A stretch of 64,000 nt of DNA, taken from JABMMZ01 sp964505065. GTDB lineage: Bacteria > Bacteroidota > Bacteroidia > NS11-12g > UBA955. The notes under the pieces were generated by a model. The model was not told where the DNA came from. It searched no databases and saw only the letters and a program-made list of their open reading frames with translations. This document shows positions 9,392-18,695 of the stretch, piece by piece. The position numbers were made by a program, and so were the translations under genes. Position 1 is the first letter of the stretch, and every line of letters starts with the position of its first letter. Location of the stretch: positions 1 to 64,000 of the forward strand of contig CAZDGF010000005.1 in NCBI GenBank assembly GCA_964505065.1, written 5' to 3'.

Positions 9392-10888
9392 TTATACACC
9401 CACATCGTGGTGTGCGCTTTCTTCTATATACGGATGGTTTATAGCTACTAATCCTTTTTTGCTTAATGCTGTAAGTACCCAATAAATAAATACACCTGCA
9501 AAAAACAAAGTCATACCCACTTCTAAAAAGCCTATTTGCGCTTGTTTATCTATTGTGCCAGGCATAAGCATTAGCCATAAATCGTTCCAATGCCCAACCA
9601 ATATACAAATAGCTACAAAAGTTAATATTTTAGGATTGCGTTTGTTGTTTCTTGTCATCAATACCAAGAAAGGAATTAAGAAATTTAATACCAAATTGGC
9701 AAAAAAGCTAATTTTAAAAGGCATTTCCCAACGTTTGTAAAAATAAACGCTCTCCTCTGGAATATTGGCATACCATATCAATAAGAATTGAGATAACCAT
9801 AAGTATGTCCAAAAAATAGAGAAGGCAAACATAAACTTACCTAAATCGTGAATATGCTCGTCTGTTATCAATTTCAAATAGCCATTTCTTCTTAAATACA
9901 ATACAAATAAAGCAATAATAGAAATACAACTAACCCATGCAGTAGCAAAATTGTATAAACTAAACATGGTGCTATACCAATGCGCATCTACAGCCATAGC
10001 CACTATCCAACTTAATATAGAAAGTGTAAAACCGAATATTACGGTAAAAGCAGCAGAGTATGTAATTCCTTTTTTGAAGAATACCAAGCCACCCTCTTTG
10101 TCTTCTGTTTGAGATAAGCCTCTTAATTTTTTCCCAAATAGCCACCATACCAATGGAATAGTTACCAAGAAAGAAACCACCATTGTAGTATTCAAAAACC
10201 ATTTTTTATTGTCTAATACTTTATCAAAGCCTACATCATCTCTGGTTAAATGTAAATGCTCGTAATGTACCCAATGGTAAATATTTGCACCATCTAAAAA
10301 GAAAACCAATAATAAAATAATTGCACCTACAGGAATAAAAGTACTTATAGCTTGTGGCACACGGATAAAAGCAATAGCCCAACCAGCATTGGCTATATAT
10401 TGTAATGCAAAAAAGAATAAACCGCATACAGAAATTAACAATATAAAATAACCATTCAATAGCAAGTTTACATATACTCTGGTGTACCAAGGTTTGGCAT
10501 GTTCTTGTACAATTGGGTGCAATACTTCATTGTTATGTGAAGTATCTATACCTGTAATGCTTACACTACTTGTACTTGCGTGGTCTTTAGGTTTATTATT
10601 AATTTGGTTAGCATGCGTTTCAGTAGCAGCCATTGTATGCATAGAATCTGTATGAGTAGAATCAGTAGAAACAGCCAAAACAGTTTTTTCATGTTCGTGC
10701 GTTTCTGCTACGGCAGCTTCTGTATGATGGTTTTTAGCATCAGCATGTGTATCGTGTTTTGGAATTGTAACTATACCTATAATGGTAAGCACCAAGCCAA
10801 TAATAATTAATGCCAAACATAAAGTTTTCGTTTTTTTAGGAAACTGAAATTGCTCTTGTTCTATATGTATTTTGTGTCCGTGACCCAT
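9392..10888 (-). CDS. actF: alternative complex III subunit ActF, with a histidine-rich loop
   Basis: A 498-residue polytopic membrane protein, last gene of the Act operon (19 nt after actE). It is the second quinol-site-type integral subunit, related to ActC and NrfD, with about ten hydrophobic helices. Between the first helix (residues 25-42) and the second (about 140) is a long hydrophilic insert, roughly residues 45-130, containing about thirteen histidines mixed with Asp, Glu, Thr and Ser. A further HGHKIH lies at the extreme N-terminus. I do not know this insert as a core part of ActF; it could bind metal in the periplasm. The identification rests on operon position and the membrane pattern. 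Confidence 0.88.
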   Translation of the reverse strand: MGHGHKIHIEQEQFQFPKKTKTLCLALIIIGLVLTIIGIVTIPKHDTHADAKNHHTEAAVAETHEHEKTVLAVSTDSTHTDSMHTMAATETHANQINNKPKDHASTSSVSITGIDTSHNNEVLHPIVQEHAKPWYTRVYVNLLLNGYFILLISVCGLFFFALQYIANAGWAIAFIRVPQAISTFIPVGAIILLLVFFLDGANIYHWVHYEHLHLTRDDVGFDKVLDNKKWFLNTTMVVSFLVTIPLVWWLFGKKLRGLSQTEDKEGGLVFFKKGITYSAAFTVIFGFTLSILSWIVAMAVDAHWYSTMFSLYNFATAWVSCISIIALFVLYLRRNGYLKLITDEHIHDLGKFMFAFSIFWTYLWLSQFLLIWYANIPEESVYFYKRWEMPFKISFFANLVLNFLIPFLVLMTRNNKRNPKILTFVAICILVGHWNDLWLMLMPGTIDKQAQIGFLEVGMTLFFAGVFIYWVLTALSKKGLVAINHPYIEESAHHDVGV

Positions 10889-10907
10889 AATGTGCTTTAT
10901 ACTTTAA

Positions 10908-11705
10908 TTATTTTTTTGAACCTTTACCTTTAATATTTTTCGTTTCTTTTTTAGGATTAGCCATTAGTTTAGCCAATTCATCTTTATCGTCCTTTAATAC
11001 CTCTATAGTTTTAATATTACCATTCATAACTTGAGTATTTCCTGTAGGCAAACCCATACTATTTTCTGCTGCCGATTCATATTTAGCTTCTACCGCTTCT
11101 GGAATATTTCCAGTTGTATCTGCCATACTCAAACGTTTTACATACGATAATACCATCCATCTTTCTTTAGGATTTAACGCAGATGCATAGCTGCCCATAT
11201 TGTTTTTTCCATAGGTTATTACATGGTAAGCTTTGCCTATGCTATAATTAGCCTCTGCAAATTTGGTTTTATAATTTGCCCAACTTGGTTTCAATGTAGC
11301 TTGTTTAGAAGATACCGAACCATCATTGCCGCCTTTTTCGCCATGGCATACAGCACAATAAATACCATACAATCTTTCGCCTTCTTTTTGTTCTTTTAAA
11401 GTTAAAAATGGCATAGTTAAAGCGTTTGATGCTTCGTAACCTTCGTTTGTATTGTCAAAATTGTATTTGTAATCCAATTGTCCTTCGGCCACAGTGCCTG
11501 CCGCAGGCTCTCTCATGCTCATAAAATATGGATTGTAACGGTATTTGCTGCTATCTTCAAATTGGCTGTAAGCCTCATAGCCTTTAGAGTAATACATATC
11601 TGGGGCATACTCTATACCTGTATTGTTTCCACTTGATTTTAAAAAACAAGAAGAAAGAGAAACCAAAGCCGTTACGCTAAAAAGTATTAATATATTTTGC
11701 TTCAT
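10908..11705 (-). CDS. actE: alternative complex III subunit ActE, monoheme cytochrome c lipoprotein
   Basis: A 265-residue lipoprotein: signal peptide ending in a lipobox (LSSC) and a class I cytochrome c domain with one heme site, CAVCH (about residue 118), and a downstream Met (NNMGSYASALN) that can be the sixth ligand. ActE passes electrons from the complex towards a terminal oxidase or soluble cytochrome. Its C-terminus is a Lys-rich tail (KKETKNIKGKGSKK). It follows actD by 24 nt and precedes actF by 19 nt, as in other Bacteroidota Act operons. Confidence 0.92.
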   Translation of the reverse strand: MKQNILILFSVTALVSLSSCFLKSSGNNTGIEYAPDMYYSKGYEAYSQFEDSSKYRYNPYFMSMREPAAGTVAEGQLDYKYNFDNTNEGYEASNALTMPFLTLKEQKEGERLYGIYCAVCHGEKGGNDGSVSSKQATLKPSWANYKTKFAEANYSIGKAYHVITYGKNNMGSYASALNPKERWMVLSYVKRLSMADTTGNIPEAVEAKYESAAENSMGLPTGNTQVMNGNIKTIEVLKDDKDELAKLMANPKKETKNIKGKGSKK

Positions 11706-11729
11706 TTATTCTTTTTCGTTAAAATTTAT

Positions 11730-12320
11730 TTAAGCTGTTTTAGCTATAAGTTTATCTTCAAAATCATCATATCCAAAATTGGTTCTTTCTTTTACCTCTA
11801 CAGCACCGCCATTGTACAACCAATTGTTAATTTCTGTTTTGTTGTCATTTTCGCCATCGGTAGCTATAGCCACAATCATTCTATCGTCTGTTTGGCGCAT
11901 ATCTATTCTTTCTGAAGGCAATTTGCCGTGCAACATTTTATTGCGTATAAAAAACAATATGGCTATACCATAAGCAGTAAACAATACGCTCATTTCAAAC
12001 AAAACTGGCATATAACTTACACCTACTGTAGGCTTACCTCCAATTATAATTGGCCAATCTACACGCATCATATAATATTGCATTGTAAATGCCAAAGTAA
12101 AACCTACGCAGCCACACATAAAAGCACCTAATGGCAACAATGAGCGTTTCAAACCCATAGCTTTTTCAATACCATGTATAGGAAAAGGTGAGTAGCAATC
12201 TATAATTTTTGCACCGCTTGAATGTATTTTTCCAACGGTTTCCAAAAACATATCAGGATTTTCAAATATCCCAAATGTTACGCTTTTATTTCTATCTAAA
12301 AATAATTTTTTATCTATCAT
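11730..12320 (-). CDS. actD: alternative complex III subunit ActD (DUF3341)
   Basis: A 196-residue protein of the DUF3341/ActD type. It opens with a soluble segment that resembles a small alpha-beta domain (FGIFENPDMFLETVGKIH, then IDCYSPFPIHGIEKAMG), followed by two transmembrane helices (about residues 75-95 and 105-128) and a short cytoplasmic tail. In known complexes ActD packs against ActC and ActF on the cytoplasmic side; it carries no cofactor. It lies 21 nt after actC and 24 nt before actE. Confidence 0.92.
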   Translation of the reverse strand: MIDKKLFLDRNKSVTFGIFENPDMFLETVGKIHSSGAKIIDCYSPFPIHGIEKAMGLKRSLLPLGAFMCGCVGFTLAFTMQYYMMRVDWPIIIGGKPTVGVSYMPVLFEMSVLFTAYGIAILFFIRNKMLHGKLPSERIDMRQTDDRMIVAIATDGENDNKTEINNWLYNGGAVEVKERTNFGYDDFEDKLIAKTA

Positions 12321-12341
12321 TTATCTGTTGTTTTAAAATGA

Positions 12342-13694
12342 TTATTCTCTGTTTTTCAAAATACTCTTAACCTCGCTCATATTAATAACTGGTAAAAACT
12401 TAGCAAATAAAAAGAAGCAAGTAAAGAACAAGCCAAATGTACCAAGGAATAAACCTATTTCTACCCAAGTAGGCGAGTACATTACCCAACCTGATGGTAA
12501 ATATTCTCTGTGCAGAGAAGTTACAATAATTACAAAACGCTCAAACCACATACCCACGTTTACCACTATAGAAAGCATAAAAATAAACCAAGGCGTTGTA
12601 CGAGCCCATTTAAACCAAAATACTTGAGGGGCTATTAAGTTACAAGTCATCATACTCCAATATGCCCAAGCATAAGGACCAAAGGCTCTATTTGTAAAAG
12701 CATATTGCTCATACTCCACACCAGAATAAGCAGCTACAAAAAACTCTGTAATATAAGCCAAACCAACCATTGTACCAGTTAGCATTACTACCTTACACAT
12801 AGCTTCTAAATGCCCAATAGTTATGTAATCTTGATAGTTCATTACCTTACGGGCAATAACCAAAAGCGTAAGCACCATACCAAAACCAGAGAAAATAGCA
12901 CCAGCCACAAAATATGGCGGAAATATTGTTGTATGCCAACCTGGTACTACCGAGGTTGCAAAGTCCATAGATACAATAGTGTGAACAGAAAGTACAAGTG
13001 GTGTTGAAACGCCAGCTAATATCAATGAAACTACTTCATATCTGTTCCAAGTTCTTACAGAACCTGTCCAGCCCATTGAAAAGAAATTATACCAAAATTT
13101 TCTACCTTTGGTTACAGCTCTATCTCTAATTGTTGCTAAATCGGGTATCATACCTAAATACCAAAATACCAATGATACAGAGAAATAAGTAGAAATTGCA
13201 AACACGTCCCATAACAAAGGCGAGTGGAAATTTACCCATAATGAACCAAAAGCATTTGGCAATGGAAATACCCAATACATACCTACCCATATTCTACCCA
13301 TGTGAAACAATGGGAAAATAGCCGCACACATTACCGCAAATATCGTCATAGCCTCTGCCGAGCGGTTGATAGACATACGCCATTTTTGACGGAATAATAA
13401 TAATATTGCCGAAATCAAAGTACCTGCGTGACCAATACCCACCCAAAATACGAAATTGGTAATATCCCAACCCCATTGTACAGATTTATTGATACCCCAA
13501 GTACCAATACCCACATACAATGTTACAAATAATGAAAGTCCTAATAGACCTAAAAAAACTAATGAAATAAGAAAACCAACTTTCCATGACATAGAAGGTT
13601 TATTTTCAATGGGGCGGCATATTTCGGTTGTAACATCGTGTAATGTTTTATCGCCTGTTACAAGCTGTGGCCTTATAATTGAATCGTGAATCAT
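12342..13694 (-). CDS. actC: alternative complex III subunit ActC, NrfD/PsrC-like quinol-binding membrane subunit
   Basis: A 450-residue integral membrane protein of the NrfD/PsrC family with about ten helices. The features expected of ActC are visible: a charged N-terminal segment, HAGTLISAILLL and HMGRIWVGMYW in the early helices, where the quinol-site His and Asp-type residues sit, and RFVIIVTSLHREYLPSGW near the C-terminus. It oxidises menaquinol and hands electrons to the iron-sulfur clusters of ActB. The gene is 29 nt downstream of actB and 21 nt upstream of actD. Confidence 0.95.
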   Translation of the reverse strand: MIHDSIIRPQLVTGDKTLHDVTTEICRPIENKPSMSWKVGFLISLVFLGLLGLSLFVTLYVGIGTWGINKSVQWGWDITNFVFWVGIGHAGTLISAILLLFRQKWRMSINRSAEAMTIFAVMCAAIFPLFHMGRIWVGMYWVFPLPNAFGSLWVNFHSPLLWDVFAISTYFSVSLVFWYLGMIPDLATIRDRAVTKGRKFWYNFFSMGWTGSVRTWNRYEVVSLILAGVSTPLVLSVHTIVSMDFATSVVPGWHTTIFPPYFVAGAIFSGFGMVLTLLVIARKVMNYQDYITIGHLEAMCKVVMLTGTMVGLAYITEFFVAAYSGVEYEQYAFTNRAFGPYAWAYWSMMTCNLIAPQVFWFKWARTTPWFIFMLSIVVNVGMWFERFVIIVTSLHREYLPSGWVMYSPTWVEIGLFLGTFGLFFTCFFLFAKFLPVINMSEVKSILKNRE

Positions 13695-13723
13695 TGATTG
13701 GTTATTTTATTATAAATGAATGT

Positions 13724-16700
13724 TTATGCTTTTACTGAATCTATGTTTCTTACTTTGGTTAAATATTTAACTGATGATTGTACGTTTAACTCTTCTAAAA
13801 CTCTGAAAGAGCGTTCGTTTTTAAATAATTTGCGTATTTCGCTATTTTCATCGTTTACATCGCCAAATACAATTGCGCCTGAAGGGCAGCTTCTTTGACA
13901 AGCTGTTTTAGCATCGCCATCTTTTAGCGTTCTGCGCTCGCGTTTAGCTTTTACTTTAGCTGCTTGTATGCTTTGAACACACATGCTGCATTTTTCCATA
14001 ACCCCACGTGTACGCACTGTTACATCTGGATTGATAACCATTTTACCCAAATCATTGTTGAAATGGAAATCAAAAGCATTGTTATCATTGTATCTAAACC
14101 AGTTGAAACGTCTTACTTTGTATGGACAGTTGTTAGCACAATATTTTGTACCAATACAACGGTTGTATGTCATTTGGTTTAAGCCTTCTGTGCTATGTGT
14201 AGTTGCCAATACTGGGCATACAGTTTCGCAAGGGGCATTACCACAATGTTGGCACATCATTGGCTGGTGCATTACTTTTACATTTTCCCAATGCTCAAAT
14301 TGGCTACCTTTTGCTTTTTCATCTGCTTTTTCTAAACCTTTTTCTTTGGTAATAAATTCGCCTTCGTATTGCGAATCTTCTTTATCTACCAAATGTTTGC
14401 TATCTTTAAAAGAGAAATATCTATCTACACGTATCCAGTGCATTTCTCTGCGTTTTCTTACTTCTGCTCTGCCTACTACAGGTACGTTATTTTCAATACT
14501 ACAACTAATTAAGCAAGAGCCACAACCAGTACAAGCATTCAAATCTATAGCCATAGCCCAATGGTGGTTTGGCGCACCATCTTTTTTATAATCTTTGGTT
14601 TCCCATAGGGTATATAAATGTGCTTGTGGCTTATCGTTTCCTGCATTTGGACTCTTTTTATAAGCCTCTAAATTGGTTTCTCTAACTAAGTCTCTACCTT
14701 CAATATGATGATGCGTTTGAGTTTGAGCCAATTCATATTTTGCTTCAGCTTTTTCTAATTTAACACCATTTATTACATAGCTTTGAGTGCCATTTTGCGC
14801 ACCTATTAAAGGAAAAGCATTTTGACCAATTGATTCAAACTTGCCTTTTTCGCCCACTTTTCCTGTTCTGCCATAGCCTATAGCTAAACCAATGGTATTA
14901 TTGGTTTGCCCTGGTTGAATAAATACTGGTAATTCAGTTAATGTTTTGCCATTTACAGTAATATTTACAGTATCGCCATTTTGTATCTCTTTGCTTTCTG
15001 CCAATGCTTTTGGCAATGAAATATAATTATCCCAAGTTACTTTGCTCATTGGGTCGGGCATCTCTTGTAGCCAAGGATTATTACTTAATGCACCATCTAA
15101 TATGGCTATATTTTGATAAAGTACTAAATCTATAGCATCTTTTTTACCAATTGTTTTTTCTAAATCGGGTACAAGACTATTCAATGCTACTGCAAAAGAA
15201 GGCACAGTTTGTGGTTTTGCAGGTAAAATATATACACCATCATGCAGAGCTTTGTTGAAAGATGCATCATCTGCCAAGCCCATTGTAGCCCATAAATTGC
15301 GCATATACAAATAGAAAGGTGCTGCTTCTTTATTTTGGTTTAAAATAGCTTTATTTTTTAACGTATCTTTTGTTTTATCAATTACAATACCTGCCCAAGT
15401 TAACAAACTCATTTGCGCTTGACGGGTATTAAATACGGGTGTAATTGTTGGTTGCATAAAATGATATGCACCTGCTTTTGGCTCTGCATCGCCCCAAGAT
15501 TCTAAATAATGGTTATCTGTGGCAATGTATTGACACAATTCAGAAGTTTCATCTTTAGTAGTTGTAAATGCAACAGAAAGTTTAGCCTGTTTTAAGCCTT
15601 TTACAAAAAGCTCACTTGCTGGATAATTGTAAACAGGATTGGTATTCCAAAAAATAACACCTGCATAAGCACCTGCGCTAAAATCTTTTGCAAATTGTGC
15701 AAATTCAGCATCAATACCTTTCCATTGGTTGCTATAATTGTCTAAATCTATGGTAGAACCATAATTGTTTAACAATAAATTGATACCATTTACAACTTTT
15801 TGAATATTTACATCATTGCTGCCAGATATAACCAAGCTACTGCCTTTTTCTTTCCATAAAGCATCGGCTGCTTGCTTAATTGCATTTCCTGCCAATTCGC
15901 CCGATTTGGTTATTTGTATTGGCGAGCCACCTGCTAATTTAGCTATTTCATTGTATAAAGAGGTAATATAAATAGCCTCTTCCGATTGGCGCATTGGGAA
16001 TCTATAATCGGCATTGCTACCACTTAATGAAAGATTACTTTCAAACTGAATGGTGCGGCTCATTTTGCCGTTTTCTGGTTTTCTATTTTTTGCCCAACCG
16101 CTGTTGTATTCGTTGGCAGAAAGCCAAGTGCCTAAATAATCGGCACCAAAACTAACAATAACCATAGCTTTACCAAAATTATAGCTTGGTATTACTTGTT
16201 TGCCAAAAGAATCTTTATTGGCTAATAATATGCCGCTATAACTTACAGAATCGTAAGCAAAATGAGTTGTATTGGTGAATTTTAATTTAAAATCGTTGAT
16301 AACAGCTGTTGAAGACGGGCTATTAATAGTATTGGTAACCAATGCAATTTTACCACCAGCTGCTTGAATATCGTTTAATTTTTTGGTTATTTCAGCATCT
16401 AAAGTACCCCATTCGGTAATAGTTGCCTCTTTTTCAGAAATTTTTGCAGCACCTGTTAATCTTTCATTATCATATAAACTTAAAACAGAGGCTTGCGCTA
16501 AAGCATTAGCAGAACCATTAGAAACAGGCGAGTTAAAATTACCATCTATTTTAATTGGTCGTCCTTCGCGTGTTTTAACATTTAAGCCAATTGCAGATGA
16601 GCCAATACCCAAAGTAGTATTGTAATAATTGGCTACACCTGGGGTTATTTCCTCTGGTTTTACCAAATATGGGACTACATTTCTAACAGGGGTTTTATTA

Positions 16701-16906
16701 CAAGCAGCCAATGTAACTGCGGCAACACTAAAACCAAAAAATTTCAAGAAATCTCTTCTGTTAGAGTTTAATCCCAACGAACTGTTTTCGCTAAACACTT
16801 CATCAAGTGGTAGGGCTTCATTAAATTCATTTTTTTGAGTAGCCAAAAATTCTTTGGTTCTCAATAATTCGTCTTCGCCTTTCCAATATAATTGTTTATT
16901 CGCCAT
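13724..16906 (-). CDS. actB: alternative complex III subunit ActB, Tat-exported iron-sulfur protein
   Basis: A 1060-residue fusion. The N-terminus has a twin-arginine signal (NRRDFLKFFGFSVAAVTLAAC) whose LAAC could also be a lipobox. The first roughly 750 residues follow the molybdopterin oxidoreductase fold, which in ActB holds no Mo cofactor. The last third is a ferredoxin-type domain: CTGCGSCLISC (about residue 795), CQHCGNAPCETVC, CIGTKYCANNCPYKVRRFNW and CSMC with a distant CQRSCP, which supply ligands for three [4Fe-4S] and one [3Fe-4S] cluster in known complexes. It carries electrons from the ActC quinol site to the hemes. Length and motifs are normal for Bacteroidota ActB. Confidence 0.96.
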   Translation of the reverse strand: MANKQLYWKGEDELLRTKEFLATQKNEFNEALPLDEVFSENSSLGLNSNRRDFLKFFGFSVAAVTLAACNKTPVRNVVPYLVKPEEITPGVANYYNTTLGIGSSAIGLNVKTREGRPIKIDGNFNSPVSNGSANALAQASVLSLYDNERLTGAAKISEKEATITEWGTLDAEITKKLNDIQAAGGKIALVTNTINSPSSTAVINDFKLKFTNTTHFAYDSVSYSGILLANKDSFGKQVIPSYNFGKAMVIVSFGADYLGTWLSANEYNSGWAKNRKPENGKMSRTIQFESNLSLSGSNADYRFPMRQSEEAIYITSLYNEIAKLAGGSPIQITKSGELAGNAIKQAADALWKEKGSSLVISGSNDVNIQKVVNGINLLLNNYGSTIDLDNYSNQWKGIDAEFAQFAKDFSAGAYAGVIFWNTNPVYNYPASELFVKGLKQAKLSVAFTTTKDETSELCQYIATDNHYLESWGDAEPKAGAYHFMQPTITPVFNTRQAQMSLLTWAGIVIDKTKDTLKNKAILNQNKEAAPFYLYMRNLWATMGLADDASFNKALHDGVYILPAKPQTVPSFAVALNSLVPDLEKTIGKKDAIDLVLYQNIAILDGALSNNPWLQEMPDPMSKVTWDNYISLPKALAESKEIQNGDTVNITVNGKTLTELPVFIQPGQTNNTIGLAIGYGRTGKVGEKGKFESIGQNAFPLIGAQNGTQSYVINGVKLEKAEAKYELAQTQTHHHIEGRDLVRETNLEAYKKSPNAGNDKPQAHLYTLWETKDYKKDGAPNHHWAMAIDLNACTGCGSCLISCSIENNVPVVGRAEVRKRREMHWIRVDRYFSFKDSKHLVDKEDSQYEGEFITKEKGLEKADEKAKGSQFEHWENVKVMHQPMMCQHCGNAPCETVCPVLATTHSTEGLNQMTYNRCIGTKYCANNCPYKVRRFNWFRYNDNNAFDFHFNNDLGKMVINPDVTVRTRGVMEKCSMCVQSIQAAKVKAKRERRTLKDGDAKTACQRSCPSGAIVFGDVNDENSEIRKLFKNERSFRVLEELNVQSSVKYLTKVRNIDSVKA

Positions 16907-16954
16907 TTGTAGCCTAATGTTTTTTGTTGTTATTGTTAAATGTTTTTATAAAAA

Positions 16955-18295
16955 TTAATAGTGACATTTTGAGCATTCCAAAGCACCATTTTCTGCTGCA
17001 GTAATATTAATTTTACCATCTTTGGTATAATATTTACTGTAAGTAGAATTTTTATTTCCTTTTTCTGCTTTTATTTTAGCATGTAATTTTTCGTAGTATG
17101 GGTTGTTTTCTACATCTATATTGCGTTCTCTGTGGCAATTGATACACCAGCCCATTTGCAATGTAGCATATTGTTGCACTACTTCCATTTCTTGTATTGG
17201 ACCGTGGCAGGTTTGGCAAGTAACACCCGCTGTTTTTACGTGGTGGCTATGGTTAAATACGGCATGGTCGGGCAAGTTGTGTATTCTTATCCAACGCACA
17301 GGTTTAGCATTTGGTCCGTATTGTTGTCCTGCTGGTTTCTCTGGGTCGTAGTCCATGGCAGTATATATTTTTTTAATTTCTGGCGAAATTTCTCCATCGT
17401 ATTTATCTCTTGCTTGAACACCTTTGTGGCAATTCATACAAGTATTTAGCGCAGGAATACTGGCTTGTTTGCTTTTTTCTACTGTGCTATGGCAATATTT
17501 ACAATCTATATTATACTCGCCCGCATGTATTTTGTGCGAAAATTTAATGGGTTGCTCTGGCGCATAGCCTTGCTGAACAGCTACTTCGGTAACACCAAAA
17601 TAAAAACCATAACTTGCTAATGCTAAAAGTACAATAACACCTATTGATATTTTAACAATTGTAGGATTACTTTTTTTCTTTAATTCTGCTTTTTTGATTT
17701 CCCAAGCACTTGGCGTAGCGTGTGCTTGTTCTTCTTCTCCCTCAATATCTCTAACAGATGCTTTTAAATTATTTTTAGTTCTTCTTAATATATACAATAC
17801 AATAGCCAAAGCTATAATTAAGAAAAGTAACATATACAAAGTAGTACTGCTGTAAAAACCACTACCTCCACCGCCATTTACTTCTTGAGGTGGTTTAGGT
17901 GTTGGTGTCCACTCCTTTAAATAAGTAATAATTAATTTTACATTTTCCTCGCCAAGGCTTTCAAAATTTGTCATAGCAGCACCAGCAAATTCATTATAGA
18001 TAGCAATTGCATCTTTATCGCCACTGGCTCTTAATTTTTCATTGTTGGTAATCCATTTTTGTAACCAAGCCTCTGTGCGCTTGCCAACCACGCCTTGCAG
18101 TGCAGGACCAGTTTGCTTAACATTCATGGCATGGCACGAGGTGCAATTTGCTTTAAATAATTCTTCTCCTTTTACACCTTCGGCACTCAAAGGCTTGCCT
18201 GCGGGCTGTGCATAGGTTGAAAGTTGAATGAAACAAATGAAAGCAAGCAGAAAGTATTTGGCTTGCAGTGTTTTATTGAATAGGTTTTTAACCAT
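16955..18295 (-). CDS. actA: alternative complex III subunit ActA, hexaheme cytochrome c
   Basis: About 446 residues: a signal peptide (ending STYAQ), a class I cytochrome c domain with CTSCH, a transmembrane helix (STTLYMLLFLIIALAIVLYI), a second helix, and a periplasmic multiheme domain with CKYCH, CMNCH, CQTCH, CINCH and CSKCH. That makes six CxxCH sites, a monoheme cytochrome joined to the usual pentaheme ActA. It is the first gene of the act operon, 48 nt before actB. An in-frame ATG at 18337 is excluded by the -7 box at 18335-18342, and the ATG at 18295 gives a sensible signal peptide. Confidence 0.93.
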   Translation of the reverse strand: MVKNLFNKTLQAKYFLLAFICFIQLSTYAQPAGKPLSAEGVKGEELFKANCTSCHAMNVKQTGPALQGVVGKRTEAWLQKWITNNEKLRASGDKDAIAIYNEFAGAAMTNFESLGEENVKLIITYLKEWTPTPKPPQEVNGGGGSGFYSSTTLYMLLFLIIALAIVLYILRRTKNNLKASVRDIEGEEEQAHATPSAWEIKKAELKKKSNPTIVKISIGVIVLLALASYGFYFGVTEVAVQQGYAPEQPIKFSHKIHAGEYNIDCKYCHSTVEKSKQASIPALNTCMNCHKGVQARDKYDGEISPEIKKIYTAMDYDPEKPAGQQYGPNAKPVRWIRIHNLPDHAVFNHSHHVKTAGVTCQTCHGPIQEMEVVQQYATLQMGWCINCHRERNIDVENNPYYEKLHAKIKAEKGNKNSTYSKYYTKDGKINITAAENGALECSKCHY

Positions 18296-18334
18296 AAGAT
18301 TTTTGACTGAAAAATGACAATTCATTACCAGCCG

Positions 18335-18342
18335 CAAATATA
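18335..18342 (-). promoter_or_regulatory. -7 box of the act operon promoter
   Basis: TATATTTG on the minus strand, matching TAnnTTTG, about 39 nt before the chosen actA start and overlapping the more upstream ATG. The best -33 candidate (TTG at 18356-18358) is only 13 nt away, shorter than usual, so the -33 half is uncertain. Confidence 0.55.
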
Positions 18343-18562
18343 TTGAGGATTAATTCAATGTTAAAACTATTTATACACAATATTTTTAATTTAGAATAAT
18401 TCTAATTATATAATTTAAGTATTTGAAAATGAATTATTTAAAACATATTCATTGTATTACTTAAAAATTGGAATTTAAACATAAATTTAATAAAAACAAA
18501 TTTAGGTTTAGGAAATTATATATGATATTTACGCAATGATAGTTGAGTTCAACAAACTTTCG

Positions 18563-18657
18563 GTCATTCTGTAAATTTTGGCTTTGCAAAATTATACAGA
18601 ATCTTAAATTTGCAGAGATTCTGAATCTTTTTTCAGAGCAAAAAAGTTCAGAATGAC
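18563..18657. repeat. 95-bp element of nested hairpins with terminal inverted repeats
   Basis: GTCATTCTG (18563-18571) and CAGAATGAC (18649-18657) are perfect 9-bp inverted ends. Between them are three further inverted repeats: ATTTTG/CAAAAT, CAGAATCT/AGATTCTG, and CTTTTTT/AAAAAAG. This is the architecture of a REP- or MITE-like unit. It fills most of the gene-free stretch 18296-18695 between the act promoter and the 3' end of the type B T9SS cargo gene; the rest of that stretch shows only AT-rich sequence. Only this one copy is present in the window. Confidence 0.6.
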
Positions 18658-18695
18658 ACATTGGTTAAAATTATACTTTAACTCAAAATTTTTCA

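Noticed and set aside
13983..14591. Long plus-strand ORF of 202 codons inside actB
   Set aside because: It is antisense to the iron-sulfur domain of actB, whose conserved Cys motifs prove the other strand; no start signal or family pattern.
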